Positions 4,065-5,150 of a DNA stretch of 5,150 nt are shown here, one piece after another (the first letter of the stretch is position 1; every line of letters begins with the position of its first letter). This DNA is from Dokdonella sp. (lineage in GTDB: Bacteria; Pseudomonadota; Gammaproteobacteria; Xanthomonadales; Rhodanobacteraceae), in contig JASLGB010000303.1 of NCBI GenBank assembly GCA_030150315.1, positions 1-5,150 of the forward strand, in the 5' to 3' direction. Below the pieces are notes generated by a model. It saw only the letters and a program-made list of their open reading frames with translations, did not search any database and was not told where the DNA came from. The position numbers and the translations under genes are program-made.

Positions 4065-5150
4065 CCGGCGGCGCGCACGGCGGTGCGCAGCGCGTCGGCC
4101 CACTCCGCGTTGCCGGCCAGCGCGTCGGCGAATTCGGCGCTGATGCGCTCGACCGCTTCGCGTGGCGCCTGCGTGCTGTCCGCGCGACGCAGCACGAACA
4201 GGCTGCGCCGTGCTGGCGCGCACTGGTCGAAGAAGGCGCCGAGACAACGCTGGATGTGCCGCTCGATCTGCTTGTCGCGCACCAGCCCGCAGGACTCGAA
4301 CTGCCGCTGCCACCACGCCGGGCTGGCCCACACAGATGGCCATGCATTTGCCAGCCGAGCGCGTCGCAGTGCAGATGGCGCCAGAAGGCGTCGGGACCGG
4401 CCTCGCGCCATTCCGGCAAGGGCACGTCGGTACTGCCGAACACGTCGTCGTCGCCGAACATCGGCGAGTTGACGAGGACATGGCCGTCGCGGGCGAGCAG
4501 TTCGCGCATGCGTTCGAGATAGCGCCCGAGCCGGCGCGGATTGAGGTGCTCGAGGATGTCCATCGCCAGCAGCACGTCGAACGGGCCATCCACGTCCACC
4601 GACAGCAGGTCGCCGTAGCGGATGCGGTTGCGGATCGATGGGCAGGCAGGAACGAAGGCGAGGTGGCTGATCTCCACGCCGGTCACGTCGATTCCGCGCT
4701 TGTGCAGCAGGCTCAGGACGGGGCCGGTGAAGCAGCCGATTTCGAGGCAGCGCCGCGCTCCGAGGCCTGCGGCCAGCGCCGCGGTCACGCGCTTGTCGGT
4801 GTCGATGACCGGCGACCACACGCCGAAACTGTCGTAGTAGTGATGGTCGAGGATCGCGCGTTCCAGCCCGTCGAACTGGGCGTCGTCGGAAATCGCCAGC
4901 GTGGTGCTGCCGTCCGCGTTGCGCCGATAGCGTTGCGGGAAACGCTGCGTCAGGTCGGGCAGTTCGATCGTCGGCGCGCGCAGGTATTTCTGGCGCTGGT
5001 TGAACTCCTCCGACTGCACCATCGTGGGTGCGATGCGGCCAAGCGGTGCGCCTGCATGCAGCGCGGCGGAGTGCGAACGCAGGCCTGAGGGGTCGGGCTC
5101 GCGCTCCAGGATGCCTCGGTACCGTTCGGTGACAAGAGCCTCGCGGTCGG
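4055..5150 (-). pseudogene. Class I SAM methyltransferase with N-terminal DUF4214-like segment; frameshifted, 5' end off window
   Basis: The frame is open from the right edge (first full codon 5146-5148) to about 4333, then coding continues in another frame from about 4330 to the TGA at 4055-4057. The first 50 or so visible residues, with RYRGILEREPDPSGL and MVQSEEF, look like a DUF4214 repeat (LYR-x-LGREPD-x-x-GL … S-x-EF). The SAM domain follows. Counting from the internal Met at 5022, motif I is LEIGCFTG (93-100), the acidic strand end is GVEIS (115-119), then DVLLAMDILEHLNPRRL (149-165) and LLARDGHVLVNSPMFG (175-190). The C-terminal part, ASPAWWQRQFESCG to RTAVRAAGGA, is in the shifted frame. 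Such proteins often occur with cell-surface glycan genes, so a glycan-methylating role is possible but the substrate is unknown. One deleted base, real or a sequencing error, explains the break. An ATG at 5022 is tempting as a start but would cut through the DUF4214 segment. The SAM motifs are intact; the C-terminal 91 residues would be lost if the shift is real. Confidence 0.8.

Noticed and set aside
4162..5088. Plus-strand open frame of 308 codons opposite the methyltransferase
   Set aside because: It is antisense to the SAM motifs and has shadow composition, with no recognisable domain.

Overview
The window is high-GC bacterial chromosomal DNA, roughly two thirds G+C by eye. It most resembles a gammaproteobacterium of the Lysobacterales (Xanthomonadales) group. 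The evidence for that is protein-level resemblance: RsmA carries blocks such as PGSKVYGRLSVMLQ and FGQRRKTL, and the rsmA-apaG gene pair has the usual gammaproteobacterial order. The exact genus cannot be told from the sequence alone.

Layout, left to right. (1) Positions 1-995, minus strand: the 5' part of apaG, cut by the left edge, preceded by a complete rsmA (ksgA); both are read leftwards and are probably co-transcribed. (2) Positions 996-1839: two small minus-strand genes of unknown function, a 74-residue two-helix membrane protein and a 70-residue acidic soluble protein. They are separated by gene-free stretches holding several short perfect hairpins. (3) Positions 2064-4053: a divergent pair, a YeiH/UPF0324 family membrane protein on the minus strand and a YeiE-like LysR regulator on the plus strand. 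Their 97-bp shared intergenic region contains a strikingly AT-rich block with an inverted repeat. (4) Positions 4055-5150, minus strand: a SAM-dependent methyltransferase gene that converges on the LysR gene with a single base between the two stop codons. It carries a one-base frameshift near 4328-4333. Its reading frame stays open to the right edge and encodes a DUF4214-like segment ahead of the methyltransferase domain, so its true start lies outside the window.

How the genes relate. RsmA dimethylates 16S rRNA, and ApaG is its common downstream neighbour. The LysR gene and yeiH form a classic regulator-target pair; in enteric bacteria the relatives YeiE and YeiH are linked to sulfite sensing and possible sulfur-anion export. 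The methyltransferase looks like a cell-surface-glycan type enzyme and is not obviously connected to its neighbours.

I see no insertion sequence, CRISPR array, tRNA or rRNA. Long antisense open frames cover rsmA, yeiH and lysR, but these are high-GC shadows. I did not find a clearly new system. The most notable points are the broken DUF4214-methyltransferase gene, the AT-rich operator, and the two small unknown genes beside rsmA.
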